Below, in pieces: positions 1-9,051 of a stretch of DNA of 64,000 bases. This DNA is from Alphaproteobacteria bacterium (lineage in GTDB: Bacteria > Pseudomonadota > Alphaproteobacteria > Thalassobaculales > Thalassobaculaceae), in assembly GCA_024742275.1 (NCBI GenBank), contig JANSYS010000004.1, positions 186,001 to 250,000 on the forward strand, written 5' to 3'. The notes under the pieces are model-generated. The model ran no database searches. It saw only the letters and a program-made list of their open reading frames with translations, and was not told where the DNA came from. Both the position numbers and the translations under genes were made by a program. How positions within the stretch are numbered: the stretch's first letter is position 1; every line of letters begins with the position of its first letter.

Positions 1-343
1 GGTTCTGGGCGAAGTCGGGATGCGCGACGACGTCCAGCAATCCGCCTTGTCCGGACGCGCGGACGGTTGGGGCGCCGAAGATGGGAGTCTTCTCGCCGCT
101 TTGCGCGTCGGCGAACCAGAGACCGCCGCCGCGTTCGGTGATCACGGCTCCGCCTTCCGGCAGGAAGGCGACGCTCCAGGGATGATCCAGTCCGGTGATG
201 CGAGTTTCGGCGGAGAGTGTGCAGGCCCGCGCCCGTTCCGTCTGTTGCGCTGATACGGGTGTCGAGAGAACGCCGGTCAGGGCGGCGGCGAATGCTATGG
301 CGAAGAGAAGACGGCCTGAAACCGGGCGGTGGGTCGGGAGCAT
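1..343 (-). CDS. PQQ-dependent sugar dehydrogenase family protein, 3' part missing
   Basis: The start codon is at 343 and the gene runs off the left edge, so only the first 114 residues are visible. Residues 1-33 form a signal peptide (hydrophobic core LLFAIAFAAALTGVL, then an Ala-x-Ala-type site before QQ), so the mature enzyme should be periplasmic. The following stretch (GLDHPWSVAFLPEGG, then ITERGG, then GQGGLLDVVAHPDF) is the typical first blade of soluble glucose/sorbosone dehydrogenases, which oxidise aldoses with PQQ in a six-bladed beta-propeller. The catalytic and PQQ-binding part lies outside the window, so the substrate is unknown. It is divergent from the D-aminoacylase gene across 258 bp. 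Confidence 0.75.
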   Translation of the reverse strand, partial: MLPTHRPVSGRLLFAIAFAAALTGVLSTPVSAQQTERARACTLSAETRITGLDHPWSVAFLPEGGAVITERGGGLWFADAQSGEKTPIFGAPTVRASGQGGLLDVVAHPDFAQN

Positions 344-601
344 GGCAAACCTCTCGGCCGGATGATCTGTACCGGTGAGAAGTGGTGGCCGAAATGCCGG
401 GGTCAATGTGTCGGCCCGCTCCCGCTATGGCTGCCGAGCGGGATTCTTCGCGTCGGATGAAGGCTGAAAGAGTGTCGGCGGCCCCGGGAACGGTTCCACC
501 GCGTCTACCATGGCCCAAACGGCACTTGTGCATAGGCGGAGGAAGGCGCCTTGACACTGCCGCATCGCCGGGCTGCCATCGGCCTGCGACAAGAGGAGAG
601 A

Positions 602-2056
602 ATGATGACCGGATTGGATCGGTGCGATCTGAAGCTGAGCGGCGGCGAGGTGATCGACGGAACCGGCGCGGCGCGGATGCGTGCCGATGTCGCCATCGTC
701 GACGACCGGATCGTCGCCGTCGGCGATCTATCCAAGGTGCAGGCGGGGCGCGAGATCGACGTCACCGGCCGGATCGTTGCTCCCGGATTCGTCGACGTGC
801 ATACCCATGACGACCGCGCGCTCCTGTCCAAGCCGACCATGGACATGAAGGTCAGCCAGGGCGTGACCAGCGTCGTGGTCGGCAATTGCGGGATCTCTCT
901 GGCGCCGCTGGTGATGGACCGCCGTCCGCCGCCGCCGCTGGATCTCCTCGGGACCGAGGAGTGGTGGAACTACGCAACCTTCGACGCTTTCCTGACCGCC
1001 GTCGACGAGGCTCCGGCAAGCGTCAATGCTGCCTTCCTCGTCGGTCATTCCACGCTGCGCGTGGGTACAATGGATGACGTCTACCGGGCGGCCGAAGCCG
1101 ACGAGATCAGGACCATGCGGTCGACGCTCGAAGAGTCGCTGGACGCCGGTGCCTGCGGTCTTTCGACCGGGTTGTTCTACGCGCCGGCCGAGCAGGCGCC
1201 GACCGAAGAGATCATCGAGATCGCCAAAGCCCTGAAGAGCCACGGCGGGCGATACGTCACCCATATGCGCAACGAGGGCGACGATGTTCTGAAAAGTCTG
1301 GAGGAGACCTTCCTCATCGGCCGCGAAGCCGGGGTGCCGGTCATCGTTTCCCACCACAAGGTTCACGGCAAGGACAACTTCGGCCGGTCGAAGGAGACGC
1401 TCGAGCTGTTCGAGCGGTATCGCAAGAGCCAGAAGATCGGCCTCGACGTGTATCCGTATCACGCCTCCTCGACGGTGCTGAAGGCGGACAGCATCGCCTT
1501 CTCGAACCGCGTCATGGTCACCTGGTCGGTTCCCCATCCGGAGCATAAGGGCCGCGACCTGAAGGACATCGCCGACGAATGGGGCGTGGACGTCTATGCG
1601 GCGGCCGAGCGCCTGCAGCCGGCGGGCGCCATCTATTTCTCCATGGACGAGGACGACGTCCAGCGCATCCTCTCCTACCCGCAGGCGATGTTCGGGTCGG
1701 ACGGGCTGCCCCATGACGAGTTCCCGCATCCGCGCCTTTGGGGCACGTTCCCGCGCATCCTCGGGCACTACTCCCGCGACCTCGGCCTGTTCCCGCTGGA
1801 GGAGGCGGTGCGGCGCATGACGTCGCTCTCGGCGGACGAGTTCGGGCTGGTCGACCGGGGCGAGATCGCGGCGGGCAAGTTCGCCGATCTCTGCGTGTTC
1901 GACGCCCGCGACATCATCGACAGCGCGACGTTCGAGGACCCGATGACCCCCGCCGCCGGGATCGACACGGTGATCGTCAACGGCCGCGTCGCCTGGGCCG
2001 AGGGCCGCTCCACCGGCGAACGATCGGGCCGCGCGCTTCGCCAGGGCCGGGCCTAG
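602..2056 (+). CDS. N-acyl-D-amino-acid deacylase (D-aminoacylase)
   Basis: This 484-residue amidohydrolase-superfamily enzyme should release D-amino acids from N-acyl-D-amino acids. The metal motif HTHDD lies at residues 67-71. Cys96 in GNCGIS occupies the place of the bridging cysteine of D-aminoacylases; His221 (VTHMRNEG) and His251 (SHHKVHG) are the expected further ligands, and FGSDGLPH near residue 367 carries the catalytic Asp. A frame-open start exists at 551, but ATG 602 is preceded by an AGAGGAGAG ribosome-binding site and gives the usual family length. It is probably monocistronic. Specificity among D-aminoacylase, D-glutamate deacylase and D-aspartate deacylase cannot be decided from sequence alone. 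Confidence 0.9.
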   Translation: MMTGLDRCDLKLSGGEVIDGTGAARMRADVAIVDDRIVAVGDLSKVQAGREIDVTGRIVAPGFVDVHTHDDRALLSKPTMDMKVSQGVTSVVVGNCGISLAPLVMDRRPPPPLDLLGTEEWWNYATFDAFLTAVDEAPASVNAAFLVGHSTLRVGTMDDVYRAAEADEIRTMRSTLEESLDAGACGLSTGLFYAPAEQAPTEEIIEIAKALKSHGGRYVTHMRNEGDDVLKSLEETFLIGREAGVPVIVSHHKVHGKDNFGRSKETLELFERYRKSQKIGLDVYPYHASSTVLKADSIAFSNRVMVTWSVPHPEHKGRDLKDIADEWGVDVYAAAERLQPAGAIYFSMDEDDVQRILSYPQAMFGSDGLPHDEFPHPRLWGTFPRILGHYSRDLGLFPLEEAVRRMTSLSADEFGLVDRGEIAAGKFADLCVFDARDIIDSATFEDPMTPAAGIDTVIVNGRVAWAEGRSTGERSGRALRQGRA

Positions 2057-2057
2057 A

Positions 2058-2085
2058 GCCCAAACGCCTCGCGGAGGCGCTGGGC
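2058..2085 (+). terminator. Stem-loop just after the D-aminoacylase stop
   Basis: Outer arms GCCCA (2058-2062) and TGGGC (2081-2085) enclose inner arms CGCCTC (2065-2070) and GAGGCG (2074-2079) around a GCG loop. It begins two bases after the stop codon. No T-tract follows, so it may be a Rho-assisted end or an mRNA-stabilising hairpin. Confidence 0.4.
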
Positions 2086-2206
2086 GCAGACATCTGGGCC
2101 TTAGGGCGTTCCGAACGGCGTTGAATGCTTGGTCGTCGATCGTGCCTCCGAAACGCCACAGTGCGAATACACGCTATCGAACGGATCCAAGAATGGGGGA
2201 CGGCCG

Positions 2207-2812
2207 ATGGTTCGGATGGCGGTGCTGATTGCCTGTCTCGCCATCCTACCCCATCCGATTTGGGCGGCGGAGAAGCTCCTCCATCTGGTCAATATCGGGT
2301 GGCATACAGGCGTCGCCGTGCGGGCCACCGATATCGATCCCGCGCTGATCCCGGAGATCGCCGATCTGCCCGGCGCCGAGTGGATCGAGTTCGGATGGGG
2401 CGACGCCGCGTTTTATCGGGACCCTGAGCCGGCGATCGCGACCTATTTCAGTGCCGCTTTCGTCGAGACGCCGGCGGTCATGCATCTCGTCGGCATGCCG
2501 ATGGCGCCGGGTCGGTATTTTCCGAGCGCGGAGATCGTGGACGTGCCGTTGGCTCCGGAAGCGTTCGACGGGTTGATCGATTTCGTCGCGGCGAGCTTCG
2601 CGCGCTCTGCCGGCGAACGGTTGGCGCCGCTCGGGCCGGGACTGTATCCGCAGAGCCGGTTCTACGACGCCCGCGGCACCTTCTCCCTGTCCAACACCTG
2701 CAATACCTGGGTGGCTCGGGCCTTCGCCGCCGCCGGCCTGGCGATCGATGCCGATCTGCGCCGGGCCAGCACCGTCACCGCGCGGGTGCGGGCGGCGGTC
2801 GCCGCGCGTTGA
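2207..2812 (+). CDS. DUF2459 family secreted protein
   Basis: The 201-residue product starts with a signal peptide (MVRMAVLIACLAILPHPIWA, cleavage before AEK), so it is exported. The mature part carries the DUF2459 hallmarks: NIGWHTGV near residue 30, then WIEFGWGD and AFYRDPEP, and later a TCNTWVARA segment containing a conserved cysteine. The pattern of an early His and a late Cys-containing block recalls papain-like NlpC/P60 folds, but no enzymatic activity is established for this family. Starting at ATG 2129 would put 26 unrelated residues in front of the signal peptide, so ATG 2207 is preferred. It converges with the amidase gene, six bases apart. Confidence 0.75.
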   Translation: MVRMAVLIACLAILPHPIWAAEKLLHLVNIGWHTGVAVRATDIDPALIPEIADLPGAEWIEFGWGDAAFYRDPEPAIATYFSAAFVETPAVMHLVGMPMAPGRYFPSAEIVDVPLAPEAFDGLIDFVAASFARSAGERLAPLGPGLYPQSRFYDARGTFSLSNTCNTWVARAFAAAGLAIDADLRRASTVTARVRAAVAAR

Positions 2813-2818
2813 GCCGGA

Positions 2819-4213
2819 TCAGAGCGGCGGCGGCTCGATCGGCATCACGCTCTCGTAGGCGGCCGACGCGGTAAGGACCATGTCCTCCCCCCATTTCGGA
2901 CCGACGATCTGCAGACCGATCGGCAGGCCGCCAACCCGGCCGCAGGGGATCGTCGCCGCCGGCTGCTGGGTCAGGTTGAAGGGGTAGGAGAACGGCGTCC
3001 ATTCGGTCCAGCGCTTCATGTTGGAGCCTGGCGGCACCTCTTCGCCTGCTTGGAAGGCCGGTTGCGGAAGCGTCGGGGTCAGCAGAAGGTCGTAGGTCTC
3101 GTGAAACTCGTTCATCGCCGTACCCATCGCTTCCCGCTGTTTGACCGCGGCGAAGTAGTCCATCAGGGAATAGCGGGCGCCTGCCTCAGCCACCTCGACC
3201 AGCCCCGGATCGATCACCGCCTTCTGTTGGTCGCTGAACGCGGTGAATAGGTTCGCGGCCCCGGTGAACCAATGCACGGTGAAGATGTCGTGGCTGTCCG
3301 GGATCGGGCTGTCGATCTCCTCGACGGTGGCGCCGAGTTCGCGGAACACCTCGACGGCTCTAGCCACAAGCGCCGCCACCTCCGTCTGCACCGTGGCACC
3401 GCCGAGGGTGGGGCAATAGGCGATGCGCCAACCGGCGATCGTGGGGCGCAAGGCGTTGCGGTAGTCGGCGCCGTCATGGGGGGCGGCGTACCAGTCACGG
3501 GCGTCGGGCTCGCTCATCACCGTCAGCATGAGCGCCGAGTCGGCCACCGTGCGGGTCATCGGGCCGATATGGGCGACCGAACCGAAGGGCGAGAGAGGGA
3601 ATGCCGGTACCCGTCCGAAGGTCGGCTTGATGCCGTAGATTCCGGTATATCCCGCAGGCATACGGATCGAGCCGCCACCGTCGGATCCCTGATGCAGGGC
3701 GCCCATGCCGGTCGCCGCCGCCACCGCCGCTCCGCCGGAACTTCCGCCAGGGGTCTTGCTCGGGTCCCAGGGGTTGCGGGTGATACCGGTCAACGGACTG
3801 TCGGTCACCCCCTTCCAGCCGAACTCCGGCGTGGTCGTCTTGCCGAGCAGAACCGCGCCGTGCTCCCGGAGTCGCGCGACGAACGGCGCGTCCACGTCCC
3901 ACGGACCGTCTTCCGTGACGGTCTTGGAACCGCGCATGGTGGACCAGCCCTCGGTCAGCGACAGGTCCTTGATCGAGGTCGGCACGCCGTCGACAAGCCC
4001 GACCGGTTCGCCTCTCGCCCAGCGCGCTTCGGATTTCCGGGCGCTGGCCAACGCCGACTCGTGATCGACGAGCCTGAAGGCGTTGAGCTTGCCGTTCAGC
4101 GCGTCGATACGGTCGAGTGCCGCCTGCGTGGCCTCCACCGGCGAGATGGTCTTGCGGGCGTATCCGTGCAGCAGCTCTGTGGCCGACAGGAGGGCGAGAT
4201 CGGTGCTGGTCAT
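2819..4213 (-). CDS. Amidase signature family protein
   Basis: This 464-residue protein belongs to the amidase signature (AS) family, which hydrolyses amides with a Ser-cisSer-Lys triad. The triad is visible as Lys82 (SIKDL), Ser158 in TPGGSSGG, and the nucleophile Ser182 in DGGGSIRMPAG. The rest (VGLVDGVPTSIKD, GIKPTFGRVP, IGLQIVGPKWGED) matches GatA-like amidases of ordinary length. There is no GatC- or GatB-like gene beside it, so a stand-alone catabolic amidase is more likely than a tRNA amidotransferase subunit. Its substrate cannot be read from sequence. It is divergent from the PAS gene, sharing a 114-bp promoter region. Confidence 0.88.
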   Translation of the reverse strand: MTSTDLALLSATELLHGYARKTISPVEATQAALDRIDALNGKLNAFRLVDHESALASARKSEARWARGEPVGLVDGVPTSIKDLSLTEGWSTMRGSKTVTEDGPWDVDAPFVARLREHGAVLLGKTTTPEFGWKGVTDSPLTGITRNPWDPSKTPGGSSGGAAVAAATGMGALHQGSDGGGSIRMPAGYTGIYGIKPTFGRVPAFPLSPFGSVAHIGPMTRTVADSALMLTVMSEPDARDWYAAPHDGADYRNALRPTIAGWRIAYCPTLGGATVQTEVAALVARAVEVFRELGATVEEIDSPIPDSHDIFTVHWFTGAANLFTAFSDQQKAVIDPGLVEVAEAGARYSLMDYFAAVKQREAMGTAMNEFHETYDLLLTPTLPQPAFQAGEEVPPGSNMKRWTEWTPFSYPFNLTQQPAATIPCGRVGGLPIGLQIVGPKWGEDMVLTASAAYESVMPIEPPPL

Positions 4214-4327
4214 GGGCGGTTCCTTGGCGCGATGCGTCGTCTCGACGTCAACGAAACATTAGGAACCTCGGCGGTAGGGTGTCGAGTAGGAACACTCGTC
4301 ACACAGATCAATGGGAATCATCGCATC

Positions 4328-4822
4328 ATGGGCGTCGAACTTGCCGATCTTGGCCGGCGTGAACTTAAGGAGCTTTTGGGATTCTGGAAGCAAGCGCGGC
4401 GCGGTCGGGCGTTGCCGGCGGTCGGCAGCGTCTGCCCGATCGACGTCGCTCCCTATCTCAGCCAGATCGTGATCGTCGAGATCGAGGAGCGCACGGATCG
4501 CGTCCGCTTTGTCCAGGTTGGCCGGGAGTTGGCGCCGATCCTGGGTGACGATTTAGAGGGGCGCTACCTGGACACCCTGCCGAAGGGCCTGCGAAGCCAC
4601 GTCGAGGAAAGCTACAAGGTGATGCTGGCCGAGCGTGCGCCGCAATATGCCGAGTTCGAGGTCGCCGGAGACAGTTGGGTCGTCCTCTTCGAGCGCCTTA
4701 TGATGCCGTTCTGCGACGAAGAGTCCGGCCGCGTCGCCGGGGCGATGGTGGCGATCTATCCGCGCATCTCGATCACAAAGGGGACGCCCGCCGTCAAGTC
4801 GCAGGAATCCGCCGCCGCTTGA
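4328..4822 (+). CDS. PAS domain protein (PAS_5-like)
   Basis: The 164-residue protein starts at the first in-frame ATG after the divergent promoter. It contains one PAS-like region: ELLGFWKQARRGRALPAVGSVCP, then VFVQVG-type strands and the GDDLEGRYLDTLP turn, then a C-terminal strand FERLMMPF. This arrangement (an N-terminal helix with a W-x-x-ARRG motif before a single PAS core) is typical of the PAS_5 domain proteins common in Rhodospirillales, often present in many copies per genome. No output domain is attached, so it may sense a ligand and act through a partner. The ligand and partner are unknown. Confidence 0.7.
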   Translation: MGVELADLGRRELKELLGFWKQARRGRALPAVGSVCPIDVAPYLSQIVIVEIEERTDRVRFVQVGRELAPILGDDLEGRYLDTLPKGLRSHVEESYKVMLAERAPQYAEFEVAGDSWVVLFERLMMPFCDEESGRVAGAMVAIYPRISITKGTPAVKSQESAAA

Positions 4823-4831
4823 GACGCGGGC

Positions 4832-5221
4832 TCAGGAGACCGGCACGGGCCAGCTTGGATCCCGGAACTCCTGGATCTCGAATCGGTAGTTCTCGATCCC
4901 GCCAAAGAATGCCGAGTAGACATTGAAGCGCTCGCTGAGCTGCGGCGGCGCTTCGAATTCCACCCCCCGACCCCTGAGTGTCTCGTAGGCGGCGTCGGTG
5001 TCGCTCACCACGAAGGAGTAGGTGACGCCCGGATCGGCCGGTGCCGGACGGTTGGTGCAAACGCCGAGAAACGCGTTCGGGGCGACCTCGTAGATATGGC
5101 AGAGATCGAACTGGTTCAGCGCAAGCCGCAGGCCGATCTTGTCGCGCAGGAACGCGGAGCCGGCGGCGAGATCCCGCGTGTAGAGGAACGTAACCTGCTG
5201 TTGGATGGTGAACGGCGGCAT
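4832..5221 (-). CDS. VOC (glyoxalase/bleomycin-resistance) family protein
   Basis: A 129-residue protein with the paired beta-alpha-beta-beta-beta layout of the vicinal oxygen chelate fold: an opening VTFLYTRDLAAGSAFLRDKIGL, a middle VTYSFVVSDTDAAYETLRGRGVEFE, and an end in YRFEIQEF. The position of the terminal Glu (FEIQEF) fits a metal ligand of the fold, but the first His ligand is not obvious, so catalysis is not certain. Members include glyoxalases, dioxygenases and antibiotic-binding proteins. It converges with the PAS gene, nine bases apart, and has no operon partner. Confidence 0.75.
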   Translation of the reverse strand: MPPFTIQQQVTFLYTRDLAAGSAFLRDKIGLRLALNQFDLCHIYEVAPNAFLGVCTNRPAPADPGVTYSFVVSDTDAAYETLRGRGVEFEAPPQLSERFNVYSAFFGGIENYRFEIQEFRDPSWPVPVS

Positions 5222-5302
5222 TGGCGTCTCCGGATCATGTTCGCGAACTGTAGAAACAGCCTACGGTCTCTGTCGAGGCTCGCTTAGGGTGCCAGCGTGC
5301 GA

Positions 5303-7273
5303 CTAGATTCGGCGGCGCTTGAGGGCGCGGACGACGAACCGGTTCGGGTGAACGGCCACGGCGGCGGCGCGCTCGATGGGCCAGGGCTCTCCGAGCATCT
5401 GCGCGACCGCCAATTCCGCCATGAGCGGAGCGGTCACCAGCCCGCGAGAGCCAAGTCCTGTCAGCGCATAGATATCTTGCAGATAGGGGGGCGACCCTCC
5501 CTCGCGGCGCCGGGCGTCCGTTCGCAGGTGCCCATAGGTCTCTCCCAGCGCCTGCGCTTCGCAGACCGGTCCGGCAATCGGTTGACGGTCTGGGGTGACC
5601 GCACGGACGGCCGCCCGCCCGCCGAGAATGGACGGCCCGTCGGGGAACAGTCGGGCAAGATCGGGAGGCATGCCGGAAAGCGTGCGCCGATGATCGTCCG
5701 CCCGCACCGGCACCGGCCACGCTCCGGGCGCGAAACCGTCGCGGGTGTAGGTGGCGCCGGCGACATGGGTGCCCGAGATCGCCGGTGAAAGATAGCCGCC
5801 GAACGCCACGCAGGCGCGCAGCCGCCGGCTTGTCGGCGTCTCCCCTATGCGGGTTAGCTGACCGCGGATCGCTTCGAGCGGCAAAGCGGCACCCGCAAGC
5901 AGTTCCGCCGATCCCATGGCGGAGGCGATGAAGACCGCTCCGACCTCGGCGAGGTGGCGTCCGGACCGGTCGAGCAGCGCCCAGCCCTCGGGGGCGCGGG
6001 TTATCCGCGCGATGTCATACCGTGCCGGTCGTTGCCCAGCGGCCAAAATGAGTGACCACAAGCGGGGATCTATCCATCCGCCGGTGCTGTGCCACAGGGC
6101 GGGCCGGTCGAGTCGTACGCCTGCCATGGCGCTGGCCTCTGCACAGTCGACCGGTCGCGCGGCGATCGGTTCGAGTCTCCCGGCGGCCGAGAGCGCAAGG
6201 AACTTTTCTGCGGCCGCGTCGTCGGTCGCCAGTTCGAGGATCCCGTTCCCGCCGAAAGCCAGGCCCGCCGACATCGCCTCGGCGGCTGCATAGCGGAAAG
6301 CGGCGCCGCTGATCCCACCCTGGACGCTGTCGTCTACCGTCGGTCGGGCCATCATAAGCCCCGCGGGGTTGCCGGAGGCCTCCGCGCCGATCCGACCGTG
6401 CCGGTCCGTCCAGAGGGTATCGATTCCCCGCCGCCGGAGGGCACTGACCAGCGCCGCGCCGCCGATGCCGGCGCCGACGACGGCCGCCCGGTTCGGCCTC
6501 CGCGCCGTCGGAGGCATGAACCATGGGGCGATCTGCGCCGATACGGGCGGCCCGTACCAATGGCCGGCGATACAGTCGCGTTTTCGTCCGAAGCCGGGCC
6601 GCTTGGCGATGTCAAACCCGACATCTGCAAGATCGCGACGCACTTGCCCTGCGGCCGTGAAACTCGCGAGCCGGGCGCCGGGCACCGACAGCCGGGCGAC
6701 CTCGCGAAGCACCTTCGGCCGCCACATCGCCGGATTTCGAGACGGTGCGAACCCGTCGAGGAACCACGCATCGACCCGGGCCTCCGTCGCGGCGAGCACG
6801 TCGGCGACCTCGCCGATCGCCAGGGTCAGGCAAACCCGGTCATCGTCGAACCAGATCCGGTGAAAGCCGGCAGTCGGCCGATCCGGGTAGCGGTCGCACA
6901 GCCGGGTCGCGAGCGTCGCTAGGGCGGGAAAGGCGGCGAGAGTATCGCCCAGTTGGGACTTGGCAATGGGGAACCCCTCCACCGCGAGATAGTGCAGGAC
7001 GCCGCCGGCCGGTCGATGCCGCCGCCAGAGGTCCCACGTCGCCAGGAAGTTCAGGCCGGTGCCGAAGCCCGTCTCCGCGATCGTGAAGCCAGCCGTTTCG
7101 GACCAGCTTTCGGGTAGACGGCAGCCATCGAGAAACACGTGCGCCGTCTCCGCCAGTCCGTTCTCGCGCGAGAAATAGACATCGTCGAAACGGCTCGAGG
7201 TCGGCACGCCGTCGCGCCACACGAGGCCCGGGTCGCGGCCGTTTGGGTCGAGGGTTTCCGTCGTCTGGTTCAT
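5303..7273 (-). CDS. mnmC: Bifunctional tRNA mnm5s2U34 biosynthesis enzyme MnmC
   Basis: The 656-residue protein carries out the last two steps of 5-methylaminomethyl-2-thiouridine formation at tRNA wobble position 34: FAD-dependent removal of the carboxymethyl group, then SAM-dependent methylation. The N-terminal methyltransferase domain shows ETGFGTGLNFL (67-77) and WFLDGFAPSRNPAMW (170-184). The FAD domain begins at VVGAGIGG (265-272) and ends with ALTGLGSRGL, the usual C-terminal FAD motif. Reading frame is open to 7444, but ATG 7273 starts the conserved domain (LVWRDGVPTSSRFDDVYFS) and removes 57 unsupported residues. It is divergent from the small gene at 7397. Confidence 0.93.
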   Translation of the reverse strand: MNQTTETLDPNGRDPGLVWRDGVPTSSRFDDVYFSRENGLAETAHVFLDGCRLPESWSETAGFTIAETGFGTGLNFLATWDLWRRHRPAGGVLHYLAVEGFPIAKSQLGDTLAAFPALATLATRLCDRYPDRPTAGFHRIWFDDDRVCLTLAIGEVADVLAATEARVDAWFLDGFAPSRNPAMWRPKVLREVARLSVPGARLASFTAAGQVRRDLADVGFDIAKRPGFGRKRDCIAGHWYGPPVSAQIAPWFMPPTARRPNRAAVVGAGIGGAALVSALRRRGIDTLWTDRHGRIGAEASGNPAGLMMARPTVDDSVQGGISGAAFRYAAAEAMSAGLAFGGNGILELATDDAAAEKFLALSAAGRLEPIAARPVDCAEASAMAGVRLDRPALWHSTGGWIDPRLWSLILAAGQRPARYDIARITRAPEGWALLDRSGRHLAEVGAVFIASAMGSAELLAGAALPLEAIRGQLTRIGETPTSRRLRACVAFGGYLSPAISGTHVAGATYTRDGFAPGAWPVPVRADDHRRTLSGMPPDLARLFPDGPSILGGRAAVRAVTPDRQPIAGPVCEAQALGETYGHLRTDARRREGGSPPYLQDIYALTGLGSRGLVTAPLMAELAVAQMLGEPWPIERAAAVAVHPNRFVVRALKRRRI

Positions 7274-7396
7274 GGCCTGACACTGCCACGGGCGGCGCGA
7301 TGCCGCCACGTTCAGGGTGACAGCGCGGACCGGTCGCGCTAAGCCTCCAAGCAACCGGGTTGCCGCTTGGTCGGGAGCCGACGCATGGAGGTCAGC

Positions 7397-7654
7397 ATGA
7401 GCGACGACGAGCAACAGCCGCCGATCCTTCCGGAGGACGAGCAAAAGCGTCTGGCGTTACGGGTCATGCTGGAGGCGTGGGACGACGCCGTGGCTCAGGG
7501 GGCGTCCTCCGAGATCGTCGCGTCGTCGGCGATCTTCGCCGCCCTGACCGATATGATCGACATCTATGGGGAAGAGACCGTTGCCGAGATGGTGGCCGAA
7601 TGGCCCGACCGGATCCGTGAAGGCGAGTTCACCCTCAAAGAGCAGGGCGACTGA
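7397..7654 (+). CDS. Small acidic conserved-type hypothetical protein
   Basis: This 85-residue acidic protein is predicted to be mostly helical (LALRVMLEAWDDAVAQ, then AIFAALTDMIDIYGEETVAEMVAEWPDRI). The ATG at 7397 has a GGAGG box nine bases upstream; an earlier in-frame Met at 7385 lacks one. I do not recognise a named family. It has no signal peptide or membrane segment, so it is cytoplasmic. It is divergent from mnmC; that pairing alone does not give a function. Confidence 0.6.
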   Translation: MSDDEQQPPILPEDEQKRLALRVMLEAWDDAVAQGASSEIVASSAIFAALTDMIDIYGEETVAEMVAEWPDRIREGEFTLKEQGD

Positions 7655-7727
7655 CGGATCCGGTCCAGCGCGCTGAATGGGTCGTATCTCGCTCCGGCGG
7701 AAGGTGTGCGGCCCGGCGCGCCGGATA

Positions 7728-8717
7728 TCAAAGATCGAAGTTGCGGCTCCAAACGTCCCGCAATGCCGAGAGTCTCGCCGCCGGAAGCGGCCCGGACTCC
7801 GCTGCCTGGAGCGCGAGCTCCAGGTGCTCCAGTTCCGCCAATCCCACCACCACGCAGGACAGATCGGCATTGGCGAGGGAGAACCGGATCGCCGTCTCGG
7901 CCCGACTCTCGCCACTGTCGCCGGCGGCTTCCATGGCGGCCCTTGCGCGTTGCGCTTCCGCTTTCAGGTCTGCGGACTCCGGGGTAATCGCCACTTCCCG
8001 TCCGTGCCGCCGGTCGGTCGCCAGCACGCCGGCGGCGAAAACCCGAATATTCATGATACCGACGTCGTGGCGTCGGCACGCCGCCATAAGCCCGCAAAAA
8101 TCTTGCGCCTGCAGCCCCTCGATCGTCTCGTCCATGGCGGCGGTCGGATTGAGCATGTTGTAGTAGACCTGAGCGCTGTCCATCTTTCCGCTTTCGACCA
8201 CCCGGATGCAGGACGCCGTGTCGCCGAGCGCGGTGAAGCCGATTTGATCGGTCAAACCCTCGCGCCGCAGACCGTCTAGCAGGTCGGCGATACCGCCATC
8301 CGCGATCACGTCATCCACGCTCACATGCTGGTCGGTCGCCTTCGGTTGGACGGGATTGTGCAGCTGAAACAGGCTCACCTTGTTCAGGCGGAGCCTGTGG
8401 AGGCTCGTCTCGATGCCCCGTCTGATCTGGCTCTCATGGCTCTCGTCGCTTGTCAGGTCGAGGCGAACCTTCGTCGAGACGTGCGGCCGTTCGGCGGTCT
8501 CGAGCTCTTCCAGCAGCCAGCCCAGGGCGATCTCCGATTGGCCCTGTCCGTAATCCCCTGCCGTGTCGATCCAGTTGATTCCGCCGTCGATCGCCCGGCG
8601 GATCGCCGCCCGTTTCACCTCGTCGTCCTGGTGGATCAGAAGGCCGCCGACCCATCCGCCGCCGAATACCAATTCGGAAATCTGCAGGCCAGTGCGGCCG
8701 AACCGACGCGTCTTCAT
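7728..8717 (-). CDS. Aldo/keto reductase
   Basis: A 329-residue NAD(P)H-dependent oxidoreductase of the (beta/alpha)8 aldo/keto reductase superfamily. The catalytic tetrad is visible: Asp51 and Tyr56 in WIDTAGDYGQG, Lys83 in VSTKVRL, and His120 in SLFQLHNP. The C-terminal part (IRFSLANADLSCVVVGL) is the coenzyme-binding end typical of the L-fucose dehydrogenase/pyridoxal reductase-like branch. The start at 8717 is preceded by a GGGAGG ribosome-binding site. It stands alone; its carbonyl substrate is not predictable. Confidence 0.88.
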   Translation of the reverse strand: MKTRRFGRTGLQISELVFGGGWVGGLLIHQDDEVKRAAIRRAIDGGINWIDTAGDYGQGQSEIALGWLLEELETAERPHVSTKVRLDLTSDESHESQIRRGIETSLHRLRLNKVSLFQLHNPVQPKATDQHVSVDDVIADGGIADLLDGLRREGLTDQIGFTALGDTASCIRVVESGKMDSAQVYYNMLNPTAAMDETIEGLQAQDFCGLMAACRRHDVGIMNIRVFAAGVLATDRRHGREVAITPESADLKAEAQRARAAMEAAGDSGESRAETAIRFSLANADLSCVVVGLAELEHLELALQAAESGPLPAARLSALRDVWSRNFDL

Positions 8718-9051
8718 CTAGATGCCTCCCTGGAGCTGGGTCTCAGTTCACGCTTGTTGAATTTTTGGCTGATCGCGGTCTTGCGAGCCGACAGGAAACG
8801 AGTAGGGGGCAGTCACGATGCCCTCTGCATGCACGTTCCGCCACTTGATTTCGGTCGGTCGCCTCACGTTCATCGCCCCGTGTGGCGGCCTCGACGCGCT
8901 CCGGGGCGACGGCTGGGGCATCCGGTACGAAACCGCCGCCACAAGCCCGCCGCGCACGCTAGGGAAACCCGCCGGGCTTGAACTCACCGGCGTTTCCGGT
9001 CATGTGATAAGCCCTTACCGCCGGGAGGCGGGGCATTCCTTTGGGGGCACC
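8718..9051 (+). other. 334-bp intergenic region upstream of the LysA-type gene
   Basis: This divergent promoter region is longer than its neighbours. Reading is open on both strands for up to about 80 codons (for example 8748-8987 minus) but without ribosome-binding sites or recognisable protein motifs. The 8870-9020 stretch is rich in short GC inverted segments, such as GCCGGGCTTG facing CAAGCCCGCC. I could not match it to a known riboswitch consensus. Confidence 0.35.

Noticed and set aside
3272-4327. Upstream extension of the PAS protein to 516 residues
   Set aside because: The added part is antisense to the amidase gene and lacks any domain; the PAS protein begins at ATG 4328.
8870-9030. 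Possible lysine or cobalamin riboswitch before the lysA-type gene
   Set aside because: The conserved boxes of either class are absent on both strands; only generic GC-rich inverted segments are seen.
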